DNA of 64,000 nucleotides from contig OZ231126.1 of the NCBI GenBank assembly GCA_965153355.1, positions 46,190,001 through 46,254,000 of the forward strand. The letters are read 5' to 3'. Positions within the stretch are counted from its first letter, which is position 1. The number at the start of each line of letters is the position of its first letter. The notes under the pieces were generated by a model, which searched no databases, was not told where the DNA came from, and was given only the letters and a program-made list of their open reading frames with translations. Positions 37,283 through 48,009 of this stretch are shown one piece after another. This DNA is from Flaccisagitta enflata. Its lineage: Eukaryota > Chaetognatha > Sagittoidea > Aphragmophora. The position numbers were made by a program, and so were the translations under genes.

Positions 37283-37504
37283 TCTTAGTCGCGTGTTCGC
37301 GACTCTATAACCCGCTTTGATGGTCGGTCGGTCGGTCGGTCGGTCGATCTGATCGTCCGTCCGTTTGTTGGTCGCCGTTAGGTTTTTTAGCGTTTTTGGG
37401 TGTCTTTTGCAATACTGCTCCTGCCCAAATGCTTGAGTTGGCATTTCTGATCACTGCCCCTGCCCACCCGCAAGCGACTTTGGTAGCCGTTTATCCGGCC
37501 TTGC
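37283..37504 (-). mobile_element. Hairpin element, subfamily A
   Basis: TCTTAGTCGCGTGTTCGCGA, GGTCGGTCGG core, ACTGCTCCTGCCCAAATG, CCGCAAGCGACT box and CCGTTTATCCGGCCTTG tag. Confidence 0.82.
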
Positions 37505-37861
37505 TTTTCCATTTTGATTGAAAGACCTGATTCCTGGGATGATTACTGTGTATCAAATGCGTTGATTTTATTCGGGGGAACATAAAATTAACTGAGAATT
37601 AATTCTTAGAATCTTACGACAAGAGTAAAAAGCGCAACAGCATCAGTGGACAAGATAAGTGTAATTGCATCTTTTTAGATCAAACTAGAAAATCCTGGTC
37701 AGGTCAATATTTGTCGAACCAGTTGATGTTGAATAAAACAATTGGCTGTTCTGCCTTATGCTCTCTCTCATTTTCTGTCTGTCTGTCCGTCTCTCTCTCT
37801 CTCTCTCTCCTAGTTTTCGCCATTGCCCTTCCATCCGTAACGATATTGTAAACCGGTCTTT

Positions 37862-37881
37862 CTTTCTATCTATTTATCTAC

Positions 37882-37959
<78 letters not shown>

Positions 37960-37983
37960 GTCTGTCTTTCTTTCTTTCTTTCT
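37862..37983 (+). repeat. (CTAT)n and (CTTT)n microsatellite
   Basis: TATC units then CTTT units. It continues at 38190-38390 after an inserted hairpin element. Confidence 0.95.
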
Positions 37984-38196
37984 TTTTAGTCGCGTGCTAC
38001 GCGACTCTACACCCCGCTATGTCGATCCGTCGGTTGGTCGGTCAATCGATTGGTTGGTCGGTCGGTCGGTCGGTTGGTCGGTCAGTTGGTCACCTTTTTG
38101 AGCATACTGCTCCTGCCCAAATGCCCTTGCGAGCTTCTACAGCATTGCTCCTGCCCACCTGCACGCGACTAGAGTAGCCGTGTCTCCGGCCTTTTT
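37983..38196 (-). mobile_element. Hairpin element, subfamily A, inserted in (CTTT)n
   Basis: TTTTTAGTCGCGTGCTACGC, GGTCGGTCGG core, GCACGCGACT box and CCGTGTCTCCGGCC. Simple repeat lies on both sides, so the outer limits are clear: the element runs from about TTTAGTCG to CGGCCTT. Confidence 0.88.
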
Positions 38197-38239
<43 letters not shown>

Positions 38240-38390
38240 CTCTTTCTCTCTTTCTTTCTTTTTTCCTTCTTTCTTTCTTTCTTTCTTTCTTTCCGTCTTA
38301 TTCTCTCTTTTGACATTTTTTCTTCTATCTTTATCCTTTTTTTTTTTCGTTCTTTTTTTCTTTCTTTTTTTCTTTCTTTCTTTTTTTACA
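38190..38390 (+). repeat. (CTTT)n microsatellite, second part
   Basis: The CTTT tract resumes after the element. Confidence 0.95.
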
Positions 38391-38594
38391 TCATTTTAGA
38401 GGTGCACAATTTACTCAACCTTTTGTTAGTTATTTCGGTCGCCCAACTTTAAAGCAATCCTTGTGTGTGTCACTTGCAAAGATATCATGGCATACCTACA
38501 AAATCTTCCTGCACTTGTGTCTGAACATGTTCTTGTAAAATAAAACTAACTTGACTGTCATCCAATTACTGATAAAAATTTTTCCATTGTACAA

Positions 38595-39060
38595 ATCAAA
38601 TGTGCCAGCAGACAGCTGGGGAGTAACAAAGGTAGTAGAGCTAATTACCTGTAATTTTGTGCTTTCTTCTAGCCGTGCAATTGCCATGTTAACTTTAGTC
38701 AAACATTATAACTGATTGTTTGTTAGAAAGTCCATATCAAAAACTTCATTTTGATACCATTTTTGACATGTTTGACCATATCTGGCTTGGCTTGTCGACC
38801 CAGACAGAAAAAAGTGAGGAAAAATGTTGCTGATGAGGGTCCGATAATTTTACCAAAATTATAGCAGACGTACACCTTGTCAAGGGCTGCTAGTGGGTGA
38901 AATCATTTCAACTCGGACTCACCCCCTTCAGGGTCAGATTAGGCATTTAAAGGTGGTGGTTATCAAGCCTAATTACTTTCCGCAGGAACTAGGCCTAACA
39001 CCCTGCTCTAAACGCAAAGTAACTAAAGGTATTGACTCTAATTACTTAGAAGTAATTAAA
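38595..39060 (+). repeat. Dispersed repeat family G, copy 1
   Basis: CAGCTGGGGAGTAACAAAGG, GTAATTTTGTGCTTTC, ATTTTGATACCATTTTTGAC, TGAGGGTCCGATAATTTTAC and AACTCGGACTCACCCCC recur in inverted order at 46280-46790. No TSD was seen; limits are approximate. Confidence 0.7.
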
Positions 39061-39465
39061 GCTAGTGACTTTTTTTCAAAAACTGATTCAACTATCCAAT
39101 TGAGGGAAAAAAAACGAATCAAAACCAAATGTGATTTTATCTGGGAACCTAGATATGCACAAGAGACGATGTCTGTCAGTCTGTCATCTGATTTGCCTAT
39201 CTGCCTGTTCCGTAGTTGTTCAATTGAGTCATGTCTTGACTTGAAAAGCTGCAGATATTGCGCCGATTGTACAGACTAGTCCACTCAGCAATGTTATGAA
39301 GGTTTTTTTTCTTTCTGGAATTACGTTCGCACACCAATACTTCGGGAAACAAATAAGCTCTCTCTTTTTCCATTGGTAAACAAACGATGTGTTCTCAACA
39401 AAATATAAGCCATTTTTATCTTAGTGCACGTAAATCTCCATTTCAATCATTATCATAGCGTCGCC

Positions 39466-39573
<108 letters not shown>

Positions 39574-39811
39574 AAGAGAGCGAGAGAGAAAGCAAGAGAG
39601 CGAGAGAGTGAGAGAAATTGAACTAAAAGATGGAAAATAAGGTGGAATTTTCAATGAAACGTTTCAATCTCGCAAAATTGTCGTTGGTTAGTAAATGCAG
39701 ACAATGTGTAAATCTGTAATCGCCTGTGTGAATATCCCTATCGCATCCATTGACGCACTGAAGCCAGACAAATTCCAAAAAAGAATCATGATGAACTTAA
39801 ATCTTTTTAAA

Positions 39812-40382
39812 GAATAGTCGCAAAAGCGTCAAATGGTCAGCGGTACCCATTGCCCCTAAGTAAGTGTATTTAAGATGTGAGGGTGAGAAGGGCAGCGGCC
39901 CGGAAGGCGCCAATGACCTATACTGGGCTAAGATTTGAGCATTGAGGCTGGGATTTGAGCCACGAGGCTGAAGTGGAGCCATCAGGCTGGAGTTGGAGCC
40001 TCATGGCTAAGGCCCTAAGCTCAAGGCTGGAATTGGAGCCTGCAGGCAAGGAATGATGCCTCAAAGCTGGAATTGGAGCCTTGAGGCAGGGATTGGAGCC
40101 TCAAGGCTGGGATTGGAGCCTCAAGGCTGAGATTGGAGCGTCACGGCCGCAATTTGAGCCTCGAGGCTGGAATTGGAGCCTCAAGGCCAGGATTAGGACC
40201 TTGAGACTAGGATTGGGGCCTGGAGGGTGGGATTGGAGCCTCGAGGCGGGGGGAGGGGGAATGGAGAAGGAGAAGAAGAAGAAGAAGAAGAAGAAGAAGA
40301 AGAAGAAGAAGGAGGAGGTGAAAATCTCCCATATGTGTGAGAGCATAGGTCATTGGCCCCTTTGGGGCCGCTGCCCAAAAAA
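39812..40382 (+). mobile_element. Hairpin element, subfamily C3, two-armed
   Basis: The 5' tag AATAGTCGCAAAAGCGTCAA (stem CGC/GCG), GGTCAGCGGTACCCATTGCC, arm GGGCAGCGGCCCGGAAGGCG and CCAATGACCTAT, a minisatellite of CTGGAATTGGAGCCTCAAGG, a (GAA)n tract, then ATAGGTCATTGGCCCCTTTG, GGGCCGCTGCCCAAAAAA. Confidence 0.85.
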
Positions 40383-40398
40383 GGAGCTTAACACCTAA

Positions 40399-40769
40399 CA
40401 CAATTTGGACCCCAAATCAGGCCTATCAGGCCCTAAATTAGGCCTTTCATGATTCATACCCTAAATCGGACCCCTCAGTCCCCAAATCAGGCTTTCCAAA
40501 CCCAAAATCAGGCTTTTCAGACCCATGTTCAGGCCTCTCAAACCCCAAATCAGGTCTCTCAAACCCCGAATCAAGCCTTTCAGACCCCAAATCAGGCCTC
40601 TCAGTCCCTCAAAATTAGCTTCTCAAACCGGAGAAAATTGTCCTATGTGGAATCATATGTCATCAGCTCCTCCAAAGCTGCTGCGCCTCTCATCTCATTC
40701 CCACATAAACCAACTTAGGGGCATGGGGTACCGCTGAGTTGCTGACCATGTAACGCTTTGGCGACTATT
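40399..40769 (-). mobile_element. Hairpin element, subfamily C3, one-armed
   Basis: Minisatellite of CCCCAAATCAGGCCTCTCA units, GGAGAAAATTGTCCTATGTG, GAATCATATGTCATCAGCTC, GGGGCATGGGGTACCGCTGA and TAACGCTTTGGCGACTATT. Confidence 0.78.
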
Positions 40770-40898
40770 CATCAGTGTGCCCCAGCCCACTTGCATGCGA
40801 AAGGGGCAGCTATGTATCCAGCCTTGCTTTTTAAAATCGAATTCTAATCCCAAGCAATGCGCTACATTTGATTTGGCTAAAAACATTTTGAATGATGA

Positions 40899-41090
40899 TT
40901 TTTAGTCGCGTGCTACGCGGCTCTACGCCCCGTTATGTCTGTCCGTTGGTCGGTCGGTTGGTCCCCATTTTATCTTTTTATGGTAATGTAGTTGTTAGCT
41001 TCACTGCTCCTGCCCAAATGCTCCAGTACAGTAACTCAAATGCTGCCCGCACCCGCACGCGACTGGAGAGGCCGTGTATCCGTTCTTGTT
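40899..41090 (-). mobile_element. Hairpin element, subfamily A
   Basis: TTTTTAGTCGCGTGCTACGC, CCGTTGGTCGG core, TGCTCCTGCCCAAATG, GCACGCGACT box and GCCGTGTATCCGTTCTTGTT. Box and terminal arm are perfect complements. Confidence 0.85.
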
Positions 41091-41157
41091 TTTGTCATCT
41101 CGCTTCTTTATTTGTCGCAACTTGCGTCAAAATGTTTTCTGCAGACCGCAATGCTTC

Positions 41158-41359
41158 AACCAGTCACAATATCGTTACAGACGGGTGGGCAGGGGCATCC
41201 TACCCCCATCCACACCCCATGCCCCTCTCACATACACAAAAAACCATCTAAAATGCTCATTTTCGCACTTTTCGACTCGTGTCCACGAACCGACGGACCA
41301 ACCAACCGACCGACGGACAGACAAAGCCTCTTATAGAGTTGTGTGTACGCAACTAAAAA
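41158..41359 (+). mobile_element. Hairpin element, subfamily B with truncated GTGAC tag
   Basis: CCAGTCACAATATCGTTACA, GACGGGTGGGCAGGGGCATC, GACCGACGG core, CTCTTATAGAGTTGTGTGTA and CGCAACTAAAAA. Confidence 0.82.
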
Positions 41360-41950
41360 CGCCTTTCTTCCCGTTTAACCTGATTACAGCATGAACCCAT
41401 ATTTGGCTTTAAAAATGAAAATTTTATTTCTTATGAAAACTATATAGTGCGACCTATCAAATGAAAGGGAATCTTATCAGGATTAACATTATGCTGTCTA
41501 AAAATAGATAAAACCAACCTGAAAAATAATCTATACAAAATGATGCAAAAGATCTTGAATTTTTCGTTTTTTTAGAAAATCGCCTTGGGAAAGATTCTCA
41601 GAGTAATGGTTCTTTATTTGAATACTTATAAACTCTGCAAAAATGCAAAAACCCGCTTAGTAATATCATTCTTGTCTCAAACCTTATGTGAGTCAGCAGT
41701 GCAGGTAAATTTAAGTCGAAAGCGCCAAGAGATAGTCAGTGACAGCATGAAATGATTCATCTTCATGCAATAAAAGCGGCTATCGCCGACCAGAAACAAT
41801 TTGTATAAGTGGGACTCTTGTTCTCTGTAAAGGCCCTTCTATTAGTTTTCTCCTCATTTCCAGCAATTCAGTTTCTCAATAATGAGCTGCTTAATTGCCG
41901 TTCTTGTTGCAAGGTCATGTCAGTCAAACCAGTTAAATCAGTGAAGAATG
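41360..41950. other. Intergenic DNA, no gene recognised
   Basis: No feature recognised. Confidence 0.4.
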
Positions 41951-41953
41951 ACA

Positions 41954-42160
41954 TTTTTAGTCGCATGCTACGCGACTCTACACCCCGCTTTGTCAGTCCA
42001 TCCGTCAGTCCATCGGTCCGTCCATCGGTCCATCACACTTTACTTTTTTTGGGTTTTTGGAATTTTGGCTTCACTGCTCCTGCCCAAATGATCTGGTGAC
42101 CTCAATTACAGCCCCTGCCCACCCGCATACGACTGGAGTAGCCCTGTATACGGCCTTGTT
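41954..42160 (-). mobile_element. Hairpin element, subfamily A
   Basis: TTTTTAGTCGCATGCTACGC, CCATCGGTCC core, GCTCCTGCCCAAATGATC, CCGCATACGACT box and CCTGTATACGGCCTTGTT. The CAT variant is shared by the terminal arm and the distant box, but not by the adjacent inner arm. Confidence 0.85.
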
Positions 42161-42424
42161 TATATGTTGGCCAGTTTTTAAACCAGTTTTCAGCCAAATG
42201 GGTAGGCTTGCAGCTTTTTCAAACCCACTGGTGCAATTACTTTGTTACTAGCACTTCAAAGTTTGGATATATTTCAACTACCTCATTTTTGAAAAAAATG
42301 CAAAAAATGCAAAAAAGATGATGTTTTGAAAGTTGCATTCATTCACAGCTGATAAAATACTGATTGCGATGAAATTTTGAAATACTGAGGAAATATTAAT
42401 GAAATCTACCAAAAAAAAAGTCCT

Positions 42425-42820
42425 TTAGTTACCCCCCCAGGCCCTTTGAGGCCTGGAATCTGCCCTCTCACTCTCAGGCCTGAAATCTGCCCTCTCAGGC
42501 CTGAAATCTACCCTCTTAGGCCTGAAATCTACACTCTCAGGCCTGAAATCTGCCCTCTCAGGCCTGAAACCTGTCCTTTCAGGCCCTGAATATGCCCCCT
42601 CAGATTCAAGACCTGAGAGGGCAGATTTCAGGCCTGAGAGGGCCTGGGGGGACTGACTGATGGATGGACGGACGAACGAACAAACAAAAGTCCCTCTGTG
42701 TTCTACAGGACTTCGTCCACTTTGGGGCCGCTGCCCTACTTCCTCTCACTCTGATTCACAACCATGCAAAGCAGAGCAACAGATATTGCTGACCACATAT
42801 TGCCCTTGGACGACTTGTTA
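42425..42820 (-). mobile_element. Hairpin element, subfamily C2, one-armed
   Basis: Minisatellite of CTCTCAGGCCTGAAATCTGC, GGACGAACGAACAAACAAAA, GTGTTCTACAGGACTTCGTC and TTGCCCTTGGACGACTTG. Confidence 0.8.
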
Positions 42821-42879
42821 TGTTTTTTTTTTGTAACGGTAACTGGAAGTAAGGAGTCACTCATTAAAGTGTTGAAAGC

Positions 42880-42973
42880 TTTTTAGTTGCGGACATGCAA
42901 CTCTATAAGAGGCAACGTCCGTCCGTCAGTCCGTCAGTCCGTTGGCCGTTGGTCTGTCCATCACACTACTTAA
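42880..42973 (-). mobile_element. Hairpin element, subfamily B terminal fragment
   Basis: TTTTAGTTGCGGACATGCAA, CTCTATAAGAGGCAACGTCC and CCGTCAGTCCG core. It is cut off by the next element. Confidence 0.65.
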
Positions 42974-43542
42974 CTAGTCATCCAAGGATCGCACATGGTC
43001 AGCGGTACCCGATGCCCTGCTGGTAGTGATTCAGTGAAGAGGTGGAGTGAGAGCAGGGCAGCGGCCCCAAAGGGCCGATGTCCTGTAGAACACAGGGGGG
43101 AATTTCGAGACGTCCGTCCGTCCTGAGGGGGCAAATTTCAGCTTTTAGATGGCTGATTCAGGCCACTGGGGGCATATCTCAGGGCTGGAGGGCAGAATCA
43201 AGGCTTGAAGAGCAGATTTGAGGTTTGCAGGGCTGATTTAATGCCTGTAAGGCTGATTGAAGGTCTGGAGGGCAGATTTGAGGTCTGGAGGGTGGATTTG
43301 AGGCATGGGGGAGGCAAATTTCAAGTTTTGAGGGCTGATTTGAGGCCTTGAGGGCTAAATTGAGGCCTGGGAGGGCTAATTTGAGGCCCTGGAGGGCTAG
43401 TTTAAGCCTTGATGCTCAACAGGGGGGGGGACGGACGGACGGACGGACGGACGGACGGACGGAAGGACGGACGGACGGACGTCTCAAAATTCCCCCCTGT
43501 GTTCTACAGGACATCGGCCCTTTGGGGCCGCTGCCCAAAAAA
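42974..43542 (+). mobile_element. Hairpin element, subfamily C1, two-armed
   Basis: The tag AGTCATCCAAGGATCGCAC (stem ATCC/GGAT), GGTCAGCGGTACCCGATGCC, arm ...CCGATGTCCTGTAGAACACA..., minisatellite GAGGTCTGGAGGGCAGATTT, (GGAC)n, then the mirrored arm ending CCGCTGCCCAAAAAA. Both arms share the GTAGAACAC and GGGGGG variants. Confidence 0.9.
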
Positions 43543-43582
43543 TGTCTGTGGGTTTGTACTACCTGGAATTGTTGGCTAACCA

Positions 43583-43888
43583 CTTTTGGGCAGCGGCCCC
43601 GGAGGGGCCGATGACCTATGTTTCCACATAGGGCAATTTTCTCCGGTTTCCGTCCGTCCGTCCAACCGTCTGTCCGTCCCCCCCCCAAGCCTCATATAAA
43701 GCCTCTCAGACCCCAAATCGGGCCTTCTCGACTCCAATTCAGACCTTTCTGACCCCAAATCAGGCTTCTCAGACCTCAAATCAGGCCTCCCAGACCCCAA
43801 ATCAGGCCCTCCAGACCCCAGATCAGGCTTCTCAGACCCCAAATTAGGCCTCTCAGATCCAAATCAGGCCTCAGACCCCATGTCAGGC
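43583..43888 (-). mobile_element. Hairpin element, subfamily C3, 3' arm and core only
   Basis: TTTTGGGCAGCGGCCCCGGA, GATGACCTATGTTTCCACAT, AGGGCAATTTTCTCCGG, CCGT core, then CAGACCCCAAATCAGGC minisatellite. It is truncated by the following C2 element. Confidence 0.8.
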
Positions 43889-44620
43889 TTTTGGGCAGCG
43901 GCCCCGAAGGGGACGAAGTCCTGTAGAACACAGGGGGACTTTCGTTCGTCCGTTCGTCCGTCCGTCCGTCCGTTCGTTAGTCCCCCCCTTCATCAGACCC
44001 CTCAGGCCTCAAATCTGGCCCCTCAGGCCTCAAATCCAGCCTCTCAGGTCTCAAATCCAGCCTCCCAGGTCTCAAATCTGGCCTCTCAGGCCTTAAATCT
44101 GGCCTCTCAGGCCTCAAATCTGGCCTCTCAGGCCTCGAATCTGGCCTCTCAGGCCTCAAATCTGGCCTCTCAGGTCTCAAATCTGGCTTCTCAGGCTTCA
44201 AATCCAAATTCTCAGGCCTCAAACCTGGACTCTCATGCCTCAAATTAGGCCTCTCAGGCCTCATATCAGCCATCTAAACCTCAATTTATTGCTCCCAGGC
44301 TTCAAATCAGTCCTCTGGCCTTTCAAGCCTTAATCCAGCTCTCTCAAGCCTCAAGTCAGCCCTCTCAAGCTTCCAATCGGCATTCTGAGGCCGTCTATCA
44401 GCCTTCTTAGACCTCAGTTTAGGCTCTTGAATGCCTTCAGTCAGCCCTCTATAGCATCTCATCCACCTCTTCAGGTAGGACGAACGAAAGTCCCCCTGTG
44501 TTCTACAGGACTTCGTCCCCTTCGGGGCCGCTGCCCTGCTTCCCCTCACTCCTATTCACAATCACTCAAAGCAGGGCAACTGGTATCGCTGACCACATAT
44601 TGCCCTTGGGCGACCTGTTC
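43889..44620 (-). mobile_element. Hairpin element, subfamily C2, two-armed
   Basis: TTTTGGGCAGCGGCCCCGAA, GGGGACGAAGTCCTGTAGAA, CACAGGGGGACTTTCGTTCG, about 20 units of CTCAGGCCTCAAATCTGGCC, then the mirror arm GACGAACGAAAGTCCCCCTG and TTCGTCCCCTTCGGGGCCGC, then TTGCCCTTGGGCGACCTGTT. The CGAAGGGG/CCCCTTCG pair matches between arms. Confidence 0.9.
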
Positions 44621-44906
44621 AGCTCCCAAATTAGACCTCTCAGACCCAAACAAGGCCTTTCAGACCTCAAATCAAGCCTCTCAGACCCCAAACCATGCCT
44701 CTCATACCCTAAATCAGACCTTTCAAAGCCAAAATCAGGCATCTCAGCCCTCCAAACCAGCTTCTCAAACTGGAGAAAATTGTCCTATGTGGAATCATAG
44801 GTCATTGGCCCCTCCGGGGCCGCTACCCCTCTCACAATCTCATTCCCACACACACTAACTTAGGGGCATCGGGTACCGCTGACCATGTAACGCTTTTGCG
44901 ACTATT
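44621..44906 (-). mobile_element. Hairpin element, subfamily C3, one-armed
   Basis: CAGACCCCAAACCATGCC minisatellite, GGAGAAAATTGTCCTATGTG, CATAGGTCATTGGCCCCTCC, GGGGCATCGGGTACCGCTGA and AACGCTTTTGCGACTATT. Confidence 0.8.
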
Positions 44907-44953
44907 TCTTATGCGCTTGGTCTGAATTATTTCCAAATTAGCAATTTCACAAC

Positions 44954-45470
44954 AAGTCATCCAAGGATCGCACATGGTCAGCGGTACCCGATGCCCTGCT
45001 TGGAGTGATTAGCTGAAGAAGTGGAGTGAGAGCAGGGCAGCGGCCCCAAAAGGCCGATGTCCTGTAGGACACAGGGGTGAATTTCCATACGTCCTAAGAG
45101 GGCATATTTAAGGCCTTAGTGGCAATTTTCCATGATATTCAATGGGAATTTTGCATTTTTTTCAATTTCTTGTCAATTTGCCATGTTATTTAATGGGAAT
45201 TTCATATTTTTCTTAGTTTATCAATTTTTTCATGTTATTCAATGGAAAACATGCATTTTTTTGTTTTTTTCTGTAAATTTTCTATGTTTATCAATGGGAA
45301 GTTTGCATTTTGACAATTTTCCATGCTATCCAATGGGAAATTGAGGCTTGAGAAGCTTTTGGGGGGGGGGGATGGACGGACGTACGGACGTACGGACGTA
45401 CGGACGGACGTATGGAAATTCACTGCTGTGTCCTACAAGACATCGACCCTTTGGGGCCGCTGCCCAAAAA
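44954..45470 (+). mobile_element. Hairpin element, subfamily C1, two-armed, AATGGGAA core
   Basis: AAGTCATCCAAGGATCGCAC, GGTACCCGATGCCCTGCTTG, arm CCGATGTCCTGTAGGACACA then GGGGTGAATTTCCATACGTC, a core of diverged CATGTTATTCAATGGGAA units, then GACGTATGGAAATTCACTG and the mirrored arm to CTGCCCAAAAA. The CCATACG/CGTATGG pair is unique to this copy. Confidence 0.9.
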
Positions 45471-45945
45471 CTGGAAGTGGCGTGCCGATACAAGGCGTCA
45501 TTTAGCACCATCTAGCGTCAGTCAAACTCATTTTTGGCGCCAGATTTGGATTCTGCATGGTAAGTTACGTTAGATTCGCTGGAGAATGAAGATTTCTGCC
45601 CAAGAAACATAAGCTTTTGCAGAGATATAGAGGAATTTGTCCAAAATTTTATTTTATAAGTTCATCAATTTGCTCTGGCGTGTAGTCCTTGACGCAATAT
45701 TTTTTCCATTGACAGGATGACAAAAGTTAAGGAATTTTTATAAATTTTATATCATAAGAGCATATCTGGTCATCTTTTAAGCCGGTGGTTTCGGGGTTTT
45801 CAACTTTTGATAATTTCCCAACGTCCAGTGGTTGGTCATTTTGCGTACACCTGCATCTATTTATATATTGATTTGCTTATCTGTTCATCTGATTGTGTGT
45901 GATAGATTGTAGATTGTTCACATATTGTCAGTAAATCTATAAACA
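45471..45945. other. Intergenic DNA, no gene recognised
   Basis: A consensus donor-like CATG|GTAAGTTACG occurs at 45559, with a short open frame before it and no visible acceptor. I do not call an exon. Confidence 0.35.
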
Positions 45946-45949
45946 TCAT

Positions 45950-46000
45950 CGCAAACAGGTTGGCAGGGGCGCACAGTCCAACCCCCCCCCCACTCTCCCT

Positions 46001-46083
<83 letters not shown>

Positions 46084-46218
46084 ATGAATACGCATTTTCA
46101 AACTTTCCAACTTGATATGCTTCACTTTGTTTGTGACTAAATGACATACAGAATGACTGACAAACCAACCAACAGATGGATGGACGGATGGACAAACAAA
46201 GTATTTTAATTACATATC
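45950..46218 (+). mobile_element. Hairpin element, degenerate subfamily B with expanded (CA)n
   Basis: GCAAACAGGTTGGCAGGGGC, CCCCCCCCC, (CA)n at 46001-46081, ACGCATTTTCAAACTTTCC, GGATGGACGG core and CAAACAAAGTATTTTAATTA. The CA tract is an expansion of the ACACACAAAAAG segment found in other B copies. Confidence 0.6.
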
Positions 46219-46279
46219 TTTGAGTAGAATACACACTCTATCCCTTGTATGACCCTCTGTCTCTTGCCTGCGTAAACAA

Positions 46280-46790
46280 CAGACAAAGAGGCATTAGAAT
46301 TGATACCTCTAGTTACTTCAACAGACAAAGAGGCATTAGAATTAATACCTCTAGTTACTTCAAGTTAGTTTAAGTCCCCGACTGGGTATTAAAGCTAATG
46401 ACTGTGTTGAGTAATTAGGCCTAATTACCATGTAATTTTGGAGCTCAATTCGACTATCTAGGGGGTGAGTCCGAGTCAAAATGAATTCACCCATGAGAAA
46501 CCCTTGGCAAGAGCTACTTCGGGTATGATTTTGGTAAAATTACCGGACCCTCATCATCGACATTTTTCTTGACCATTTTTTATGTGAGGTACACAAACAT
46601 GCCAGATTTGGTAAAAAATGTTAAAATTGGTACCAAAATGAAGCCTACGTCAGGGGCTTTCTACTAATAGGTCGCTTATAATGTTTGACTAAAGTTAATC
46701 TGGCAAACGCACGGCTTGAAGAAAGCACAAAAATACAGGTAATTAGCCCTACTACCTTTGTTACTCCCCAGCTGGCAGATCTGTTTTCCA
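46280..46790 (-). repeat. Dispersed repeat family G, copy 2
   Basis: It is inverted relative to 38595-39060. It includes an internal duplication of AGACAAAGAGGCATTAGAAT (46282 and 46323). Confidence 0.7.
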
Positions 46791-47041
46791 AGTAGCCAAT
46801 CACAGTAAATCACTACGAAAGTGTATCAGTTAGATATTAAGATCAAGAGACATTCCTTCAGAAACTTGTTTGGGGCAGAGGAACAGCTGAAAAGATGCGT
46901 GAATATTCTGATATTAGTACCGAGGTTATTGGTCCGAGTGAAACATGAGGTACTTGATTTGATAGTTTATTTGATTTGATAGTTTGATAGTTTGATTCGA
47001 TAGTTTAATAAAACATTATCATTTATGAAATCTTGGCATTG

Positions 47042-47194
47042 AACAAGGCCGGATACACGGCCATCAGTTGCGGACGGGTGGGCAGGGGCGGAAATGCGCG
47101 TTTTCCCACTTTTCAACTTGAGCGTGACGGACCAACCAACCGACCGACCGACGGACAAAGCCTCTTATAGAGTTGCGTGTCCGCAACTAAAAAA
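47042..47194 (+). mobile_element. Hairpin element, subfamily B, compact full length
   Basis: AACAAGGCCGGATACACGGC, AGTTGCGGACGGGTGGGCAG, GCGCGTTTTCCCACTTTTC, ACCGACCGACGG core, CTCTTATAGAGTTGCGTGTC and CGCAACTAAAAA. It is nearly identical in plan to 33960-34112. Confidence 0.88.
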
Positions 47195-47367
47195 GCGGTC
47201 TTATCTCGAGACGCGCTCTTCTAGCTAGACCCTGAACTCGCCCACAACTGCCCTAAAGAAGAATCTTTCATTTTCATCGCATGCATACAATACCTTCAAG
47301 CCACTTTATCCATCGATCAGTCTGTCGGCGGGCCCAGATTGATGGTCCATCCCCCTAAAAAATAGCC

Positions 47368-48009
47368 TTTTTTGGGCAGCGGCCCCGAAGGGGACGAAGT
47401 CCTGTAGAACACAGGGGGACTTTCGTTCGTCCGTTCGTTCGTTCGTTCGTTCGTCCCCCCCCCCCCTCATCAGGCCCCTCAGGCCTCAAATCTGGCCTCT
47501 GAGACCTCGAATCTGGCCTCTCAGGCCTCAAATCCAGGCTCTCTGACCTCAAATCCAGCCTCTCAGGCCTCAAATCCGGCCTCCCAGGCCTTAAATTAGG
47601 CTTCTCAGGCCTAAGACCTGGCCTCCCAGGCCTCAAATTAGGCCTCTCAGGCCTTAAATCAGCTATCTAAGCCTCAATTTATTGCTCTCAGGCTTCAAAT
47701 CTGTCCTCTGACCTTTCAAGCCTTAATCCATTTCTCTCAAGCCTCAAGTCAGCCCTATAAAGCTTCTGATTGGCATTCTGAGGCCTTATATCAGCCTTCT
47801 TAGGCCTCAATTTAGGCTCTTGGAGACCTCCACTAAGCCCTCTATAGCATCTTATTCACTTCAGGCAGGACGAACAAAAGTCCCTCTGTGTTCTACAGGA
47901 CTTCGTCCCCTTTGGGGCCGCTGCCCTGCTTCCCCTCACTCCAATTCACAATCACTCAAAGCAGGGCAACGGGTATCGCTGACCATATATTGCCCTTGGG
48001 CGACCTGTT
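47368..48009 (-). mobile_element. Hairpin element, subfamily C2, two-armed
   Basis: TTTTTTGGGCAGCGGCCCCG, GGACGAAGTCCTGTAGAACA, TTCGTTCGTCCGTTCGTTCG, minisatellite CTCAGGCCTCAAATCTGGCC, then ACGAACAAAAGTCCCTCTG, TTCTACAGGACTTCGTCCCC and TTGCCCTTGGGCGACCTGTT. Confidence 0.88.

Noticed and set aside
43880-44273. Frames with 7-residue repeats (such as ASQASNL or LRPERPD) in the C2 core
   Set aside because: They are translations of the 21-bp minisatellite inside a mobile element.
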